Under the pieces are notes generated by a model. It made no database searches. It was given only the letters and a program-made list of their open reading frames with translations, and was not told the DNA's origin. A stretch of DNA of 64,000 bases from Euptelea pleiosperma (Eukaryota > Streptophyta > Magnoliopsida > Ranunculales > Eupteleaceae): NCBI GenBank assembly GCA_035048495.1, contig CM068541.1, forward strand, positions 6,641,929-6,705,928, given 5' to 3'. Positions 60,966 to 64,000 of the stretch are shown here, in pieces (position 1 is the stretch's first letter; each line of letters begins with the position of its first letter). Position numbers and translations under genes: made by a program.

Positions 60966-61075
60966 CGTAGGTTGATGATGACAGAAGAACAGAGAGCACA
61001 CTCCCAGCAAAAGCAAAGCCTTTCTTTAACTAATGTTGGGTTGTGCTCTCTCTCTTCTGTCAACATATCTCTCCT
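60965..61075 (-). ncRNA. MIR156: MIR156/157 microRNA precursor hairpin
   Basis: On the minus strand the 5' arm (61043-61063) reads U followed by UGACAGAAGAGAGAGAGCAC. This differs from classic miR156 and miR157 at about one position and matches a variant I recall from several plants. The 3' arm (60977-60999) reads gtgctctctgttcttctgtc followed by atc and pairs along the whole length, with a one-base bulge and a few mismatches, as in known MIR156 stars. The loop of about 43 nt can form an inner stem (cccaac with the gctggg side). miR156 represses SPL transcription factors and controls the juvenile-to-adult transition. No protein frame overlaps convincingly. The plus strand also folds, but its 5' arm (tgacagaagaacagagagca) has an extra base against the family, so minus is preferred. 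Confidence 0.88.
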
Positions 61076-62030
61076 CCTTCCTATCCATGCATGCATTCAT
61101 GCATGGCCTCCAACACCATCCCTGTAACAAAAACCATGAAAACAACCTCATTAGCATCTGAAATCATGACCTGCATGCATGGATCCTTACATATATGTAT
61201 GCATCTACCATCTACTGTCCTACATGTATGTGTGCACCCATGGAAACTCTCTCAAAAACATATAAAAGCAAAAAATGATATTGAGAGTATAAGCAAAATC
61301 TTGCCTGTCTGAACTAACTTGTTCCTCAAAATCGACCATAAATTGATAATTTCTGAGACCCCACAAATTAAAACAACAAAATTATCAAACTGAGCAAAGA
61401 ATCAAATTTCCTGAAACCCAAAAAAAAAAAAAAAAAAAATTCTTGGTGGGTTTTTAGCCTAAATCCATATTTTTTTAAATTTGTTGTAAATAAGAAAGTA
61501 ATTTCAGAAAAAAAATGAAAAATGAAAAAAGAAAAAAGAAAAGAAAGAAATGAAGTAGATTTGTAAAACAATGAGATTAGAACTCTACAACATGATGGAA
61601 CAGTGAAGTGGGGAGACTGGCCTTCTTATAGGCACTTGACGACCGGCTAAAGCTTGATTTGTACGAACTATGACCGGCTACAGGCGGTTAAGTGGTCCTC
61701 ATAAGGTAGCTACATTTGTCATTTTGGCAGGTTCCCCTGTATCAAGAGATTCTGCTAAATTTAGCAAATGTTTTGGTTGTCATATTTATTGGTTTTTCAG
61801 AATACAAAAACTGCATTAATTATGGTCCGCCTGGTGACAATCAACCATTAATAAATTTGAAACTACAAATAGATTAAGAGAGATAGCGACCGGCTGTACA
61901 GGTATTCAAGAATAGTTCGTTTTGGCCGTACTTTACAAATGAGACTCGCGTAATACGAGCGAGACCCGTCCACCTTCCGATCAGACTTTGATACGGACGG
62001 CAATTTTAAAAGCATGATAGGATCGTTCCG
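61076..62030. promoter_or_regulatory. upstream region and likely leader of MIR156 (minus sense)
   Basis: It is rich in palindromic atgcatgcat words (61086-61200) and A-runs, with no gene. A TATA-like ctataag (minus strand, about 61625-61632) would give a leader of about 500 nt, plausible for plant pri-miRNA, but this is a guess. Beyond 61640, gaccggct words recur several times. Confidence 0.3.
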
Positions 62031-62039
62031 GGTTCACTG

Positions 62040-63160
62040 ACCATCAATGTTTTGCAAACTCCTATATGGACCTACAACATAAAAATCATCCTGATTGGTG
62101 ATTTGTTACCGTCGATTTTTCTCATCATGCGCAGGCTTACGGATGAATCCAAGCCTATGATATAATATGCTCAAAATCAATGGCTACAGATCATCAATAA
62201 TGCTATTTTTGGAGTGTTTGTCCATCAACGTTGGCTTAATCATTTATAGAGATAGTGATCCCAAAAGATTGTGCCACATGGCATTTTGGAGAGAAGGATG
62301 TATCAAACTTTTGAAACGGCCGTTGGTAGCAAAGTCTTTTCTACTTCTGCTTTCTATCCCGCGATTCCGGGATACGTGGCATAAATGCAGAGAGGGAAAT
62401 TAACGTGGACCCATAAATGCTTTCTCTCTCTCCCGCGATCTCTTTGGATAAGCTCAGCAAGTCCGAGTTTGATATCTGACGGACTTCAAAGTTTGACGTT
62501 CCCCTCCCAAAATTCTACGCGGAGCACTCCTTAGGGCCCACTGACCTAATGGATGTTTGGTCCACCTCTGTATGGATCTAAGAATGAAAAATCAGTTTAA
62601 TCGGTAATTTTTAACTGTTTGATTTGAACAGCTTAATATCATAATTTCAGGCCGTTCATTCGAGAACTTTTATTTGAATGCTAAACTATTACTGTTAGAA
62701 ATCACCAATCACGCCAATTTTTGATATGTATATCCGTCAAGAGGTTGAACAAACATCCATAAGGCCAGTGGCCCTAAAGAGTCTTCCACGTGGCATTTTT
62801 GGGAGGGAAGAGTTCAAATTTTGAAGTCGTCGGTGACAGCGAATATTTTCTCAAAGTTCAGCAACCCATCTATCTGGCTACCCCGAGTGTGAAGTCCCCC
62901 TGGGGGACTTTTGAACTCCTCTTCTCAAAATGCCATGTGGCACGCTTTTGGATGCTTGGTTCACTTCTCGGTGGACCTGCACACCAAAATTCAGCTAAAT
63001 TGGTGATTTCTAACTCTGGGATTTGAGCATTTTAATGGGTGATGTCTGGTCGTTGTATTTGAACTTTTTTTATGCTGATATCACCAATCAAATTATTTTT
63101 GGTGTGGTGGGTGGGCCAAACATCTATAGGAGCAAGTGCTCACGTGGTGGGTCCTGCACG
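62040..63160. repeat. diverged foldback-family copies
   Basis: Fragments such as aatcatcctgattggtgattt (62083), tgtgccacatggcattttgg (62270), taatggatgtttggtccacctc (62548), aaatcaccaatcacgccaattttt (62699), ccacgtggcattttt (62788) and gccatgtggcacg (62931) belong to a second, older subfamily with -attggtgattt arms. Boundaries cannot be fixed. Confidence 0.5.
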
Positions 63161-63779
63161 TGGTATCTGCCCACATGAGAAATCGTCATCTTATTTGACG
63201 CCTTTCTCTCAAACAAGGTCCCACCACTCAGGAAACAAATCAAGACCACCGATCAATGAAAAAAATGACATCACCATGCACCATGACAAGGTCCATGGAC
63301 CCCTGACCATGGGATCATTACTCCTAATGTAATATCTACTTGATTTGTGCTACCACAGGGATAAAAATATGTGTAGGGTCTAGAATTTAGGGTTTAGGCC
63401 ATTGACTATTGGATTCAAGAGATCCATGGTCCACGAGGTAACAACTATTTTATTATTTGCAGTTGCCCTACTCCACGGACAAAGGATCTCTTAAATCCAA
63501 TGGTCAGCAAAAAATTTAAAAACCTATTTTGTAAGCTCCTTTCTTTGCCTCACAATAAATTGGTGAAACTTAAGAAGCAAGATTAGTGATTTAAATAAAT
63601 CATTTAAATTGTGTATGTAAATAATACGATGGCTGGAGTGGTGGTTGGCTGGTCATAAGATTTTAGTAGATTGGTCGTTAGTGTTGGACAATAAACACTC
63701 CGGAATCTCATGACCGGCTGTCCACCATAGCTGTTTAATTTGGGCCTTTTAAAAAAAATTATTGTTAATCAATTTGAGT

Positions 63780-64000
63780 CAACGTCGATCATTGATGGTG
63801 AACCAAACCGCAATATGCACCACGTGGACGCAGCATAACAAACTTTAGTGGTTAGAAGCAATTGACCATATGGATGTTTGGACCATCCCTTGGTAAACGT
63901 ACATAACAAACAAAAATCAGTATGATTAATGGTTTTTAACCTTTGGATCTAAGTAGGCTGAATAATGCTCGAAATACATACTTGAAATAAACCATAAAAT
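63780..64000. repeat. foldback-family copy running off the window
   Basis: It contains caccacgtggacg, gaccatatggatgtttggaccatccct and aaaatcagtatgattaatgg in family order, then continues past the window edge, so the right arm is not visible. Confidence 0.55.

Noticed and set aside
60977..60999. Plus-strand miR156h-like mature sequence on the other arm
   Set aside because: It has an extra base compared with known family members, while the opposite strand gives a canonical register; the plus-strand reading is the star complement.
1..64000. tRNA genes, rRNA, CRISPR, organellar insertions
   Set aside because: Scanned for B-box-like gttcgaatcc with folding context and for organelle-like coding; the few gttcga hits are in coding exons or lack cloverleaf arms.

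Overview
The window is nuclear DNA of a flowering plant. Coding exons are short and lie between long T-rich GT-AG introns, the proteins are plant-type, there is a MIR156/157 hairpin, and most of the remaining DNA is class II miniature elements with some LINE and LTR fragments. The intron lengths (up to 6 kb) and element load suggest a medium to large genome, such as a woody magnoliid or eudicot. The species cannot be named from sequence alone.

Layout. (1) 1147-7164, minus: TRM10, a tRNA m1G9 methyltransferase of 333 aa in 3 exons; its first intron carries a non-autonomous LTR element. (2) 7165-12574: a divergent intergenic region of foldback and hAT-type elements, one of which may carry a SET-domain gene fragment. 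(3) 12575-41403, plus: a PDS5 cohesin regulator with 33 coding exons and 1741 aa, including HEAT repeats, a Tudor-like domain, an acidic 26-aa repeat array and an 11-codon last exon. Its introns hold at least nine recognisable transposable elements, yet the reading frame is intact. (4) 41404-55348: about 14 kb without genes, dominated by a Mutator-like foldback MITE family with GAGTAAAAC termini and G-box motifs. (5) 55349-58616, plus: a 173-aa stand-alone C2-domain protein of the CAR type in 3 exons. (6) 58617-60964: 3' flank and repeats. (7) 60965-61075, minus: the MIR156/157 hairpin. (8) 61076-64000: miRNA upstream DNA and more foldback-family copies.

The order TRM10 (minus), PDS5A (plus), C2/CAR (plus) matches what I recall of Arabidopsis At5g47680, At5g47690 and At5g47710, so this looks like an old conserved gene block swollen by miniature transposons. 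The three proteins have unrelated jobs (tRNA modification, sister-chromatid cohesion, Ca2+/lipid binding). Exon borders were read by eye from frame continuity and GT-AG sites, with no alignment or transcript data.
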